8,200 nucleotides of DNA from an uncultured bacterium (GTDB taxonomy: Bacteria; Bacillota; Clostridia; Lachnospirales; Lachnospiraceae), in the NCBI GenBank assembly GCA_905215405.1, contig CAJMQE010000122.1, positions 1 to 8,200 of the forward strand. Direction: 5' to 3'. This document shows positions 1 to 6,180 of the stretch, piece by piece. The translations under genes were made by a program, and so were the position numbers. Within the stretch, counting starts at the first letter, position 1, and the number at the start of each line of letters is the position of its first letter. The notes beneath the pieces were generated by a model. That model ran no database searches, was not told where the DNA came from, and worked only from the letters and a program-made list of their open reading frames with translations.

Positions 1-1490
1 TATTGAATTTTCAAGGTGCATAGGCACTTATTCAAGTGCGAAGTTTGAGTAAATAAAATAAATCCTGCAGGTACATCAGGCAACATCCATTCCTGATCGA
101 ACCAGAGCAGCTCATTATCCTGTAGAAATGCATTTCTTGCGATCAGATCCAAATATCCTTTTTTCAATACAACACCAAAATCAGGATCCACACCTGGTTT
201 TGCAAGATTTAACTGATAGAGAATATTCTGAGAAGATGGCTCACTGGACTTAAGAATATCTGCATAAAGCAGATCCAGCAGTTCATATGCCCTTGCTAAA
301 TTCTTATTATGTATTGCATCTGTAATCTCATCACTTAGCAACTCACAATCCATAAAGTCCATGGCAATCCCATCATCATTTCTTTCAAATGGTAACGTCT
401 TTACCCCATTAGTGCGAAGGGATTCCATATTTTCACAGATCGTCGTTCTATGGCTTGCTGTGGTCTTTTTGTATACTTTATGCTTATCTGATATCAGTGT
501 TATACATTCCAGTTCTTTCTGTCTTTCATTACTGTTTACAGCGTAAATCACACGTTCGCCCTGATCTTTTTTCAGGCTGCATTCAACCAGAAATGAATTT
601 GCAAAGAATTCAAATACGTGATTTTTTATTACATCATGATAAATTGAGGACTCATCTGCGATCAATGTGGTATTGTCCGGATAACTGTAGAACATGATAT
701 TACTGTCTACTTCATTTTTCGGAAGATACTTCTCAGAATAGATGACTGTCGGAAGTTTATAATCCGGCATAGGATAATAAAAATATGTATCGCTAAATCC
801 ACTTTCTTTTACGATCTCATTCAATTCTTCCCTTGAAAATGTCTGTGCTGCTTTTTGTCCAAGGCAGTATTGATTCATTCCGTCAAACGGAACTCCTGTA
901 TGATCTTCTGGTGCACCACACCAGTATTTCAGTCCATATTTATTTTCGATTGCGATCAGAAGTTTTCCATCTTCCTTTAAAAGTCCTTTTATTTTCTTTA
1001 AGAAATCGATATATGGATTCTGGGAGTCCGTGTATTTGCCCTGATATTCAAGAACCCCGATCAGTGTAATATAATCGAACTTTTCATCGAACTCGATATC
1101 ATTGAGATTTCCAACAATAATTTCCAGATTGTCTTTATCCCGACATCTGAGCTGTGCTGCACTCGCTCTTCTTTTTGATAGTTCTACCGCTGTTACTTTT
1201 TCACATTTATCACACAGTGTCCCAGTGATTGCGCCCATACCACAACCAATTTCCAGAACAGATGCCTCTTTTTTGAAAGGATACCATGCAACTATGTTTT
1301 TTCTTAATTTCGTTAAATGGTAATAAACAGGCCATGACATATGCTCTCTGATTGCCTTGGAATAATCCTCTTCTTTATTTTCTGAGATCAGACGAATAAT
1401 TTCATCCTCTACATCTCCGTCAGAATAGAAATCCTGATTCTGATACCATTTCAGATTTAAAACTGGTTTAATATCCTCATTTCTTATCAT
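1..1490 (-). CDS. Class I SAM-dependent methyltransferase with kinase-like second domain (WbdD-like), 3' end outside window
   Basis: The reading frame is open from ATG at 1490 to the window edge, giving 496 visible residues and no stop. A strong ribosome binding site (GAGGAGGAG, 7 bases before the ATG) fixes the start. Residues about 75-185 are a Rossmann methyltransferase: SAM-binding motif I is VLEIGCGMGAITG (78-90), followed by AVEL (101-104) and LLKEDGKLLIAIENKYG (170-186). The later PEDHTGVPFDG (194-204) is, from memory, typical of methyltransferases found in clostridial rhamnan and other surface-polysaccharide clusters. Residues about 330-470 resemble a small-molecule or protein kinase fold: KVYKK (338-342) could supply the ATP lysine, DLIARN (448-453) resembles the catalytic loop D-x4-N, and FDQEW (464-468) resembles the metal-binding Asp segment. 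This order matches WbdD, which phosphorylates and methylates the end of an O-polysaccharide. The methyltransferase call is firm; the kinase domain and capping role are inference. The gene follows the histidine kinase gene by 21 bases and is probably co-transcribed with it. Confidence 0.85.
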   Translation of the reverse strand, partial: MIRNEDIKPVLNLKWYQNQDFYSDGDVEDEIIRLISENKEEDYSKAIREHMSWPVYYHLTKLRKNIVAWYPFKKEASVLEIGCGMGAITGTLCDKCEKVTAVELSKRRASAAQLRCRDKDNLEIIVGNLNDIEFDEKFDYITLIGVLEYQGKYTDSQNPYIDFLKKIKGLLKEDGKLLIAIENKYGLKYWCGAPEDHTGVPFDGMNQYCLGQKAAQTFSREELNEIVKESGFSDTYFYYPMPDYKLPTVIYSEKYLPKNEVDSNIMFYSYPDNTTLIADESSIYHDVIKNHVFEFFANSFLVECSLKKDQGERVIYAVNSNERQKELECITLISDKHKVYKKTTASHRTTICENMESLRTNGVKTLPFERNDDGIAMDFMDCELLSDEITDAIHNKNLARAYELLDLLYADILKSSEPSSQNILYQLNLAKPGVDPDFGVVLKKGYLDLIARNAFLQDNELLWFDQEWMLPDVPAGFILFTQTSHLNKCLCTLKIQ

Positions 1491-1511
1491 TTGTATACTC
1501 CTCCTCATATT

Positions 1512-2531
1512 TTATTCATGTCTGATTTCACAGGTTGTCATATCGATGTACACGCGGGTTCCCTCAGTGGGTTCAGATTGTATCGTAATACTTTGTGACA
1601 ACTTATTTGCCGCTTTTTTGCATAAATATAGACCTATTCCTGTTGATTTCTGATTCATTCTTCCGTTGTAGCCTGTAAATCCTTTTTCAAAGATTCTCGG
1701 CAGATCTTCTTCACTGATACCAATTCCATGATCTTCAATCACAAAAATGCGGTCGTTCCGATTTGCAGTCTCTTTTCTGTAAATGCGAACCAAACCGCCG
1801 TTTTCTGAATATTTAATTGCATTTGATAATAATTGTTCAATAATAAAGCCTGTCCATTTTGGATCTGTTAGGACATCGACAGCAAGATCCCTGAGTTCAA
1901 TTCTGATTTTGCGACTGATAAACTGTGGTGCAAATTTTTTGACCGCTTTTTTGACAATCGCTTCCATGGAACAGGTCTCAAATTTCAAATCTCCTGAAAT
2001 GTCTTCCAGACGTAGATACTGTAAAACCGCATCCACATAAAAATCTATCTTGAATAATTCCTGTCGTAGATCTTTCATTGTTACATCCGCACTGTCCCGA
2101 TCTTCTTCAAGCACCTGAATCAGAAGATTTAATGCAGAAATCGGCGTTTTGATCTGATGCACCCATAAGGTATAATAATCTTTACTTTCAGTGATATAAT
2201 TTTTCTGTTGTTCAGCGAGCTCATCCCGTTCCTCTATCAACTTTCTCACCAGTTGCTGATAATCCGCCTCAATCGGATCACTGGCATCAGGAACCTCGAG
2301 TGTATACAATTTTTTTAACTGTATATGCTTTTGCAGACAACCATGTCTACTATAGAACTGAACAAATTCTATAATTGTCCAGACAAGAAACAACAACAGA
2401 CTTAAGCCGAATGCGTAACCGACTGCCTCAAGCTGTTGTGAATACAAATAAGAAACGCTTGTAAATATAAGTAAAAATGCAATTAATAAAAGAAGCGTCT
2501 TTCTTTTTTGTCTGAAAAATAAATTAATCAT
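1512..2531 (-). CDS. BceS-type (intramembrane-sensing) sensor histidine kinase
   Basis: This 339 aa membrane histidine kinase should autophosphorylate and pass phosphate to the response regulator encoded just upstream. Two hydrophobic helices (about 12-30 and 36-58) are separated by only a few residues, so there is no extracellular sensor domain. That layout defines the intramembrane-sensing BceS/GraS/LiaS kinds. The H-box YTLWVHQIKTPISAL (120-134, H125) is typical of BceS-like kinases. The ATPase domain is intact: N-box LLSNAIKYS (N237), G1 box DHGIGI (267-272), F-box RIFEKGF (279-285) and G2 box STGIGLYL (296-303). Length is normal for the family. The start is supported by AAAGGAT (2538-2544), which overlaps the stop codon of the regulator gene, so the pair is probably translationally coupled. 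Family members usually work with a BceAB ABC transporter that detects cell-wall-active peptides; no transporter gene is visible here, so the stimulus is unknown. Confidence 0.95.
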   Translation of the reverse strand: MINLFFRQKRKTLLLLIAFLLIFTSVSYLYSQQLEAVGYAFGLSLLLFLVWTIIEFVQFYSRHGCLQKHIQLKKLYTLEVPDASDPIEADYQQLVRKLIEERDELAEQQKNYITESKDYYTLWVHQIKTPISALNLLIQVLEEDRDSADVTMKDLRQELFKIDFYVDAVLQYLRLEDISGDLKFETCSMEAIVKKAVKKFAPQFISRKIRIELRDLAVDVLTDPKWTGFIIEQLLSNAIKYSENGGLVRIYRKETANRNDRIFVIEDHGIGISEEDLPRIFEKGFTGYNGRMNQKSTGIGLYLCKKAANKLSQSITIQSEPTEGTRVYIDMTTCEIRHE

Positions 2532-2542
2532 TCTACTATCCT

Positions 2543-3217
2543 TTACTGAATCATGTAGCCAATTCCTTTTTTTGTCTGAATATATTTGCTAAGTCCTGCA
2601 TCCTCTAGCTTCTTTCTAAGCCGGGTAACATTTACTGTCAGGGTATTATCATCTATAAAGGCTTCGTTTTCCCAAAGTGATTCCATAATGGCATCGCGAG
2701 ATACTACTTTCCCACAATTCTCCATTAATTTCTGCAGAATTTTGAATTCATTTTTTGTGAGTTCCACTTTTTGCTCCTGATATGTAAATGTTGTATCATT
2801 CAGATTCAGCAATCCTCCATTATGTTCTATCACATTGCCAGTATCTGCTCCAAATGAATATGTTCTGCGAAGCAATGCCTGCACTTTTGCGGTAACAATG
2901 TTCAGATCATAAGGTTTTGTAATAAAGTCATCTCCACCCATATTGATTGCCATTACAATATTCATATTATCGGACATAGAAGATAAAAATATAACCGGTA
3001 CCTTGGAAATACTTCTGATCTGTGTACACCAGTGGTAGCCATTATAGAAAGGCAAGCCAATATCCATTAACACAATATGAGGAGAAAATTCTGCAAAGTC
3101 CTGCATAACGCATTTAAAATCCGTTACATTTTTTGCCTGATATCCCCATTTTTCCAAATGTGATGTCAATGTTCTTGCTATGACAAGATCATCTTCAACA
3201 ACCAGTATCTTATACAT
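2543..3217 (-). CDS. OmpR/PhoB-family response regulator (BceR-like)
   Basis: This 224 aa transcription factor is the cognate partner of the histidine kinase that begins 11 bases downstream. Its receiver domain (1-118) has the acidic pair D9/D10, the phosphoacceptor D52 in IVLMDIGLPFYNGY, S79/S80 at the switch position and K101 in the conserved KPYD. The C-terminal winged-helix DNA-binding domain (about 130-224) shows the usual LTKNEFKILQKLMEN start, the VSRDAIMESLW segment, the recognition-helix region DDNTLTVNVTRLRKKLE and the terminal KGIGYMI hairpin. Length and residues are complete, so it should be functional. The ATG at 3217 is preceded by AAGGAAACGGAG, a good ribosome binding site. It lies 57 bases after the FAH-family gene, with no clear terminator between them. 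Targets cannot be read from the sequence; BceR-like regulators commonly control detoxification transporters, and here the downstream methyltransferase-kinase is a candidate co-regulated gene. Confidence 0.95.
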   Translation of the reverse strand: MYKILVVEDDLVIARTLTSHLEKWGYQAKNVTDFKCVMQDFAEFSPHIVLMDIGLPFYNGYHWCTQIRSISKVPVIFLSSMSDNMNIVMAINMGGDDFITKPYDLNIVTAKVQALLRRTYSFGADTGNVIEHNGGLLNLNDTTFTYQEQKVELTKNEFKILQKLMENCGKVVSRDAIMESLWENEAFIDDNTLTVNVTRLRKKLEDAGLSKYIQTKKGIGYMIQ

Positions 3218-3274
3218 TCCAGTCTCCGTTTCCTTAAATCATCATTTACTTTAACTCTTCAATAAACTCGGCTA

Positions 3275-4171
3275 TTATTCCGTGACTTGATTTCTCAGGC
3301 GACCGATCCCCTCAATTTCACAAATGACTTCATCTCCCGGTACGAGCCATTTTGGAGGAACAAATCCCATTCCGACTCCTTTCGGAGTGCCAGTCGATAT
3401 AATGGTGCCTGCCTTTAATGTCATTCCCGTTGTCAGTTCTGCAATAATCGCAGGAATATCCGTTAATAACAACGCTGTATTGCTATTCTGTCTTAATTCA
3501 CCATTAACGTAGCTTCTGATATTCAGATGTGGTGGCACCGTAAATTCATCCTTCGTTACAATACATGGTCCCATTGGTGTAAAGCCATCCAGACTCTTTC
3601 CGAAATACCATTGTTTATGACTTGTCTGCAATGTTCTGGCGCTGACATCATTAATTATGGTATACCCGAAAATATAATCAAATGCATCTTCTGGCTTTAC
3701 ATTGACTGCATCTTTTCCAATTATAACTGCTAACTCACTTTCATAATCAAGGCTGTCCACAATATCAGCATGTGCAGGAATCTTTCCTCCATCCTCCACT
3801 GCCGCATTACAACGCTTTGAAAAATAAATTGGCACTTCTCGTGGGCCACCAAATGCATCTGCTTTATACTTTGCAGACTCAATTGCATGCTCACTGTAAT
3901 TAATCCCCAGACAAACGATATCCTGCGCCGGATGACTGATTGGCGCACATGGACAGGTGTCTGCTTTATCAATCATAACAACACCTTCAGATTCCGACTT
4001 TTTCTTTAGTTCTGCAAGCTTTTCTGCGCTCATAGTTTTCACAAATTCCGTCATATCACAACAGGATATTCCAAATTGTTCAACAGGAATCAACTTTGAC
4101 GAATCTTTGTGGGATTCCACTGCGATCTGTTCTTTTTCCGAGCCTTTTAACCGGTAAGTATAAATTCTCAT
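3275..4171 (-). CDS. Fumarylacetoacetate hydrolase (FAH) family enzyme, acylpyruvase / HHDD-isomerase type
   Basis: This 298 aa protein belongs to the FAH superfamily, metal-dependent cytoplasmic enzymes that cleave, decarboxylate or isomerise beta-diketo acids. Visible signatures (numbered from the ATG at 4171) are LGINYSEHAIES with the H-x2-E pair H95/E98 seen in FAHD1-type hydrolases, FSKRCNAAV (118-126), DYESELAVIIG with metal ligands E144 and E146, INDVSART with D175, GKSLDGFTPMGP (191-202), and TGTPKGVG (260-267). All expected catalytic residues are present, so it looks active. Its substrate cannot be assigned. The frame extends 10 codons upstream to a GTG at 4201, but I prefer the ATG because GGAGAAG lies 7 bases before it, while the GTG has GGAG almost touching it and lies inside a palindrome. 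The gene is 57 bases upstream of the response regulator and may share its transcript. No aromatic-degradation genes are visible, so its pathway is open. Confidence 0.92.
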   Translation of the reverse strand: MRIYTYRLKGSEKEQIAVESHKDSSKLIPVEQFGISCCDMTEFVKTMSAEKLAELKKKSESEGVVMIDKADTCPCAPISHPAQDIVCLGINYSEHAIESAKYKADAFGGPREVPIYFSKRCNAAVEDGGKIPAHADIVDSLDYESELAVIIGKDAVNVKPEDAFDYIFGYTIINDVSARTLQTSHKQWYFGKSLDGFTPMGPCIVTKDEFTVPPHLNIRSYVNGELRQNSNTALLLTDIPAIIAELTTGMTLKAGTIISTGTPKGVGMGFVPPKWLVPGDEVICEIEGIGRLRNQVTE

Positions 4172-4175
4172 AGTT

Positions 4176-4182
4176 CTTCTCC
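4176..4182 (-). promoter_or_regulatory. Ribosome binding site that decides the FAH-family start
   Basis: GGAGAAG on the minus strand sits with its GGAG core 7 bases before the ATG at 4171. This favours the 298 aa product over the longer GTG-initiated form. Confidence 0.75.
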
Positions 4183-4187
4183 AATCC

Positions 4188-4202
4188 TGTGCTTCAAGCA
4201 CA
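4188..4202 (-). promoter_or_regulatory. 15-bp perfect palindrome upstream of the FAH-family gene (candidate operator)
   Basis: TGTGCTT-C-AAGCACA on the plus strand has two perfect 7-base arms around one central base. It ends 17 bases before the ATG of the FAH-family gene. The single central base argues for a protein-binding dyad rather than an RNA hairpin. There is no T-run on either side, so it is not a terminator. No -10/-35 pair is convincing nearby, so whether it overlaps a promoter or lies in the leader is unknown. Confidence 0.4.
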
Positions 4203-4204
4203 CT

Positions 4205-4223
4205 CCAGCATACATAACGCTGG
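4205..4223 (-). repeat. Second inverted repeat next to the FAH operator candidate
   Basis: CCAGC (4205-4209) and GCTGG (4219-4223) form a 5-bp inverted repeat around a 9-base centre. It begins 3 bases from the 15-bp palindrome at 4188-4202. The arms are short, so chance is possible, but two dyads side by side in one short leader are suggestive of a regulated control region. Confidence 0.25.
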
Positions 4224-4273
4224 TAAAAGCATTTCCCATGATACTTTTCTTTTTGTAATTTTTCTTGTAAGCC

Positions 4274-4411
4274 TTAATAACAAAACAGATTATACCCAAG
4301 TATAAGTAATAACAGTATGATACAGATGCAAATAAAGACGTTCTTAATAAATAGCATTATAATCATACCAATTGCGATCCAAAATAAGATAAAACCGATA
4401 ATCCTTCTCAA
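4274..4411 (-). CDS. Small (45 aa) conserved-looking membrane protein, TTG start
   Basis: A 45 aa reading frame begins at TTG (4411-4409) and ends with TAA at 4274. AGGAG lies exactly 7 bases before the TTG, ideal spacing for initiation. The product starts MRRIIGFILFWIAIGMIIML and continues through FIKNVFICICIILLLLILGY to NLFCY. It is two hydrophobic stretches (about 5-22 and 25-38) with a short polar turn (K23, N24), a positively charged N-terminus and a Cys-containing C-terminus. This fits a hairpin of two membrane helices. From memory it resembles short proteins with an FILFWIA-GM-IMLFI core and LGYNLFC ending in Lachnospiraceae genomes; their function is unknown to me. It follows gerW by 66 bases with no clear terminator, so it may be the last gene of that operon. 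Its short length and TTG start make it easy to miss. Confidence 0.72.
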   Translation of the reverse strand: MRRIIGFILFWIAIGMIIMLFIKNVFICICIILLLLILGYNLFCY

Positions 4412-4418
4412 AGCCGGA

Positions 4419-4423
4419 CTCCT
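4419..4423 (-). promoter_or_regulatory. Ribosome binding site for the TTG-start small membrane gene
   Basis: AGGAG on the minus strand lies 7 bases before TTG at 4411. An ATG a little upstream opens only a short non-hydrophobic frame, and another ATG gives a 5-codon frame, so this site selects the TTG frame. Confidence 0.65.
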
Positions 4424-4477
4424 GACATACCATTTGATATATTATATGCCTGGCAAAGCAGTATATTACCGTCTCTT

Positions 4478-4879
4478 TTAGTCGTTCTCTTCTGATGCAT
4501 TTTTAATTGCAGCATCAATATCCTTGTCTTCTTTTACTTCCTGTGTTTTTCCAGTAAATTTATTAATCAGGTCTGGAACCATATCAAGTACTTTTGTAAT
4601 TGTATCCTGGTTTTTAATATTTACAAGCTTAGTTGCACCATCCTGAATAACAAGAACTGCACTTGGAGACATTTTACCTGTCATACCACCAGCTGCATTA
4701 TTCTTTTTCTCACCTGAGAAAGCCCCTGCGCCAACACCAAATGAAACATCTACCAGTGGTAAAATAATTGTATCATTAACAGTTACCGCATCCCCAACAA
4801 CTGTTTTTGCTGCAATAAATGCATCCATACCTTTAAAAAGTGACTGTACTGTTTCATTGAATTTTTCTTTTTCTGCCAT
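4478..4879 (-). CDS. gerW: GerW (YtfJ) family sporulation protein
   Basis: This 133 aa protein belongs to the YtfJ/GerW family, small forespore-expressed proteins; in Bacillus subtilis GerW is needed for normal spore germination. The family fold is visible in order: an amphipathic N-terminus (ETVQSLFKGMDAFIAAKTVVGDAV, residues 9-32), the strand segment TIILPLVDVSFGVGAGAF (37-54), the Gly-rich NNAAGGMTGKMSPSAVLVI (60-78) and a C-terminal NQDTITKVLDMVPDLINKF (90-108) followed by an acidic tail. Length is typical and there is no signal peptide. AAAGGAGG before the ATG at 4879 is one of the best ribosome binding sites in the window. The upstream neighbour is a DUF2953 protein, the same order as ytfI-ytfJ in B. 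subtilis, which strengthens the call. A strict sigma-G type promoter is not evident in the 89-base gap, so expression may come from further upstream. Confidence 0.95.
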   Translation of the reverse strand: MAEKEKFNETVQSLFKGMDAFIAAKTVVGDAVTVNDTIILPLVDVSFGVGAGAFSGEKKNNAAGGMTGKMSPSAVLVIQDGATKLVNIKNQDTITKVLDMVPDLINKFTGKTQEVKEDKDIDAAIKNASEEND

Positions 4880-4896
4880 AATTATTTCCTCCTTTT

Positions 4897-4910
4897 TACG
4901 CGACCGCGTA
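4897..4910 (-). promoter_or_regulatory. GC-rich 14-bp dyad just before the gerW ribosome binding site
   Basis: TACGCG-AC-CGCGTA (plus strand) is a perfect 6+2+6 inverted repeat, much richer in GC than the surrounding DNA. It ends a few bases before the AAAGGAGG of gerW. As RNA it could form a 5-bp stem with a GGUC loop that would adjoin the ribosome binding site; as DNA it looks like a protein-binding palindrome. It also overlaps the end of a possible 19-codon reading frame (4896-4955). No T-run follows it, so it is not a terminator. Confidence 0.4.
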
Positions 4911-4968
4911 CCAGTGCGTCTGCCATGACCGAATCTTCCTGCTATCCGCTGTCATGATTCCTTCTTTT

Positions 4969-6114
4969 TTATCTTTTCATTAGTTTTTTCAGTTGTTTGT
5001 TTCTATATATTTTCAGAGCTATACGGCCAACCGTGATGACTCTTACTCTTCCTTTAGCGAAAATTTCACCTTCAAAAACCGTCTCACCAAATGCTGGCTC
5101 AATCTCTGCCTTTATATTTAGAACAGACGTGACAATTGCAGATAGAGCAAGGATTTTTCCAAGTATATCTGGTTCTTCTGAGCCTATTCTTGCATAGATT
5201 CTATATTTTGAAGGTCTAATATGTTTGATTACAAGAACGATCTGCTCTTTCAAAAATCCATACAGTATATGATTTTCTTCATCGTTGATAAAAGTAACGA
5301 CTTTTTCATATTTTTCCTGTAGTGAAACCTTTGTATCCGAAAGCTTCTGCAATGCTGAACATAGAAATTGCATTATTTTCTGATAGAATCCACGAATTTT
5401 ATCAAAACACTTCTTGAGGAACTGTTTGATTCGATTCCATACGGATTCTAACTGTTTTTTCTTTCTACGATGTCTTTGTGGCTGCGCATGTTCTTTCGGC
5501 TCCTGTAAATTTTTCTTCTTTAACTCTATGTTAGTAGTTTTCGTATTATCCCTGATTTTATTACACAGAACCTCTGGTTCTTGAGTTTTCTTCAATGTCC
5601 TCTGTTCTGAATCATTCGGCATATTCTTCGCTAACTCATGTTTGCTCTCAGAGTTTCCTTGTTCGTGCTCTTTTTTTAGGAGTTCCTTCTGTTTTTCTGC
5701 CGGAAGCAGGGATTTTTGCTCATCAGACTGTGCCAAATCCCTTATTTGTGATACGCCCTCCGTCTTCTTTGCAGGCTTGTCTTTTGTCTTTTGCTGCTTT
5801 TTCTCATGTTTATTCTTCTTGTCATCTTTTCGGAAATCAGATTCTTGTGAATCCTTTTCACTATCTTTTAAAGAAAAACCAGCTATTTTGAATTTATATC
5901 TGACTTTGTTATTTTCAAACACCATACTGACACTGAGTAAATGTAAAAACCAGGTAGCCCTCGCAACCGCTTTGGGTTTTCCATAATAAGAAGCACTCAC
6001 CCGGTATCTGGCGGGAACAAAAAGTACAGACAAAAATATAAACAGCAATAATCCTAAGATACACAGAAGGATAATTACTATTATTTTTAATATCATTAAT
6101 ATTACATGAATCAT
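4969..6114 (-). CDS. DUF2953 domain membrane-anchored protein (YtfI-like) with long charged insert
   Basis: This 381 aa protein has one strong N-terminal membrane helix (about 5-32, IIVIILLCILGLLLFIFL), then a short domain with aromatic strands (36-82). A very hydrophilic K/E/Q/D-rich region follows (about 83-225), and the protein ends with a C-terminal DUF2953 core (about 275-381). The core contains GSEEPDILGKILALSAIV (311-328), EIEPAFGETVFEGEIFAKGR (337-356) and a basic end (KIYRNKQLKKLMKR). The family has no established biochemical function. It is found next to gerW/ytfJ in many sporulating Firmicutes, as here, which suggests a spore-related or membrane role. The charged region looks disordered and should make the protein longer than a minimal family member. 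The ATG at 6114 has only a weak ribosome binding site (GGGG 7 bases upstream), but the next Met would shorten the membrane helix and has no site. It lies 66 bases after the 106 aa gene. Confidence 0.88.
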   Translation of the reverse strand: MIHVILMILKIIVIILLCILGLLLFIFLSVLFVPARYRVSASYYGKPKAVARATWFLHLLSVSMVFENNKVRYKFKIAGFSLKDSEKDSQESDFRKDDKKNKHEKKQQKTKDKPAKKTEGVSQIRDLAQSDEQKSLLPAEKQKELLKKEHEQGNSESKHELAKNMPNDSEQRTLKKTQEPEVLCNKIRDNTKTTNIELKKKNLQEPKEHAQPQRHRRKKKQLESVWNRIKQFLKKCFDKIRGFYQKIMQFLCSALQKLSDTKVSLQEKYEKVVTFINDEENHILYGFLKEQIVLVIKHIRPSKYRIYARIGSEEPDILGKILALSAIVTSVLNIKAEIEPAFGETVFEGEIFAKGRVRVITVGRIALKIYRNKQLKKLMKR

Positions 6115-6147
6115 ATCTATACCCCGTTATCGCTTTTGTTTCTGAGA

Positions 6148-6159
6148 TGCCTGCAGGCA
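6148..6159 (-). repeat. 12-bp perfect palindrome in the spacer before the DUF2953 gene
   Basis: TGCCTGCAGGCA (6148-6159) is fully self-complementary and lies mid-way in the 66-base gap between the 106 aa gene and the DUF2953 gene. It could bind a dimeric protein or act as a short stem-loop. There is no T-run after it and no clear promoter around it. Function is unassigned. Confidence 0.3.
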
Positions 6160-6180
6160 ATTTTTATCATTACCGGATTA

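Noticed and set aside
361..1323. Several plus-strand reading frames (61-80 aa) across this stretch
   Set aside because: They lie opposite the continuous minus-strand methyltransferase frame, lack ribosome binding sites and show no recognisable protein features.
3218..3260. Possible promoter (TTGAAG, 17 bases, ATTTAA) before the response regulator
   Set aside because: The -10 is poor and transcription would begin inside the ribosome binding site.
3240..3290. Protein-like tail (HGIIAEFIEELK then stop) in another frame across the end of the FAH-family gene
   Set aside because: Followed upstream, the frame hits stops within about 22 codons with no start, and the FAH product already ends at a normal family position, so no frameshift is needed.
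4441..4469. TATAAT at 4441-4446 (minus strand) between gerW and the small membrane gene
   Set aside because: No acceptable -35 box at 16-18 bases and no extended -10; in AT-rich DNA a lone TATAAT is weak evidence.
5595..5986. Overlapping plus-strand frames of 98 and 114 aa rich in F, C, S and L
   Set aside because: They are the complement of the Lys/Glu-rich DUF2953 coding region; the composition is a by-product of the opposite strand.
5915..6160. Minus-strand 81 aa frame running from the gap into the DUF2953 gene
   Set aside because: It overlaps the DUF2953 start in another frame, and the overlapped part encodes the real membrane helix in the DUF2953 frame. It has no convincing ribosome binding site.
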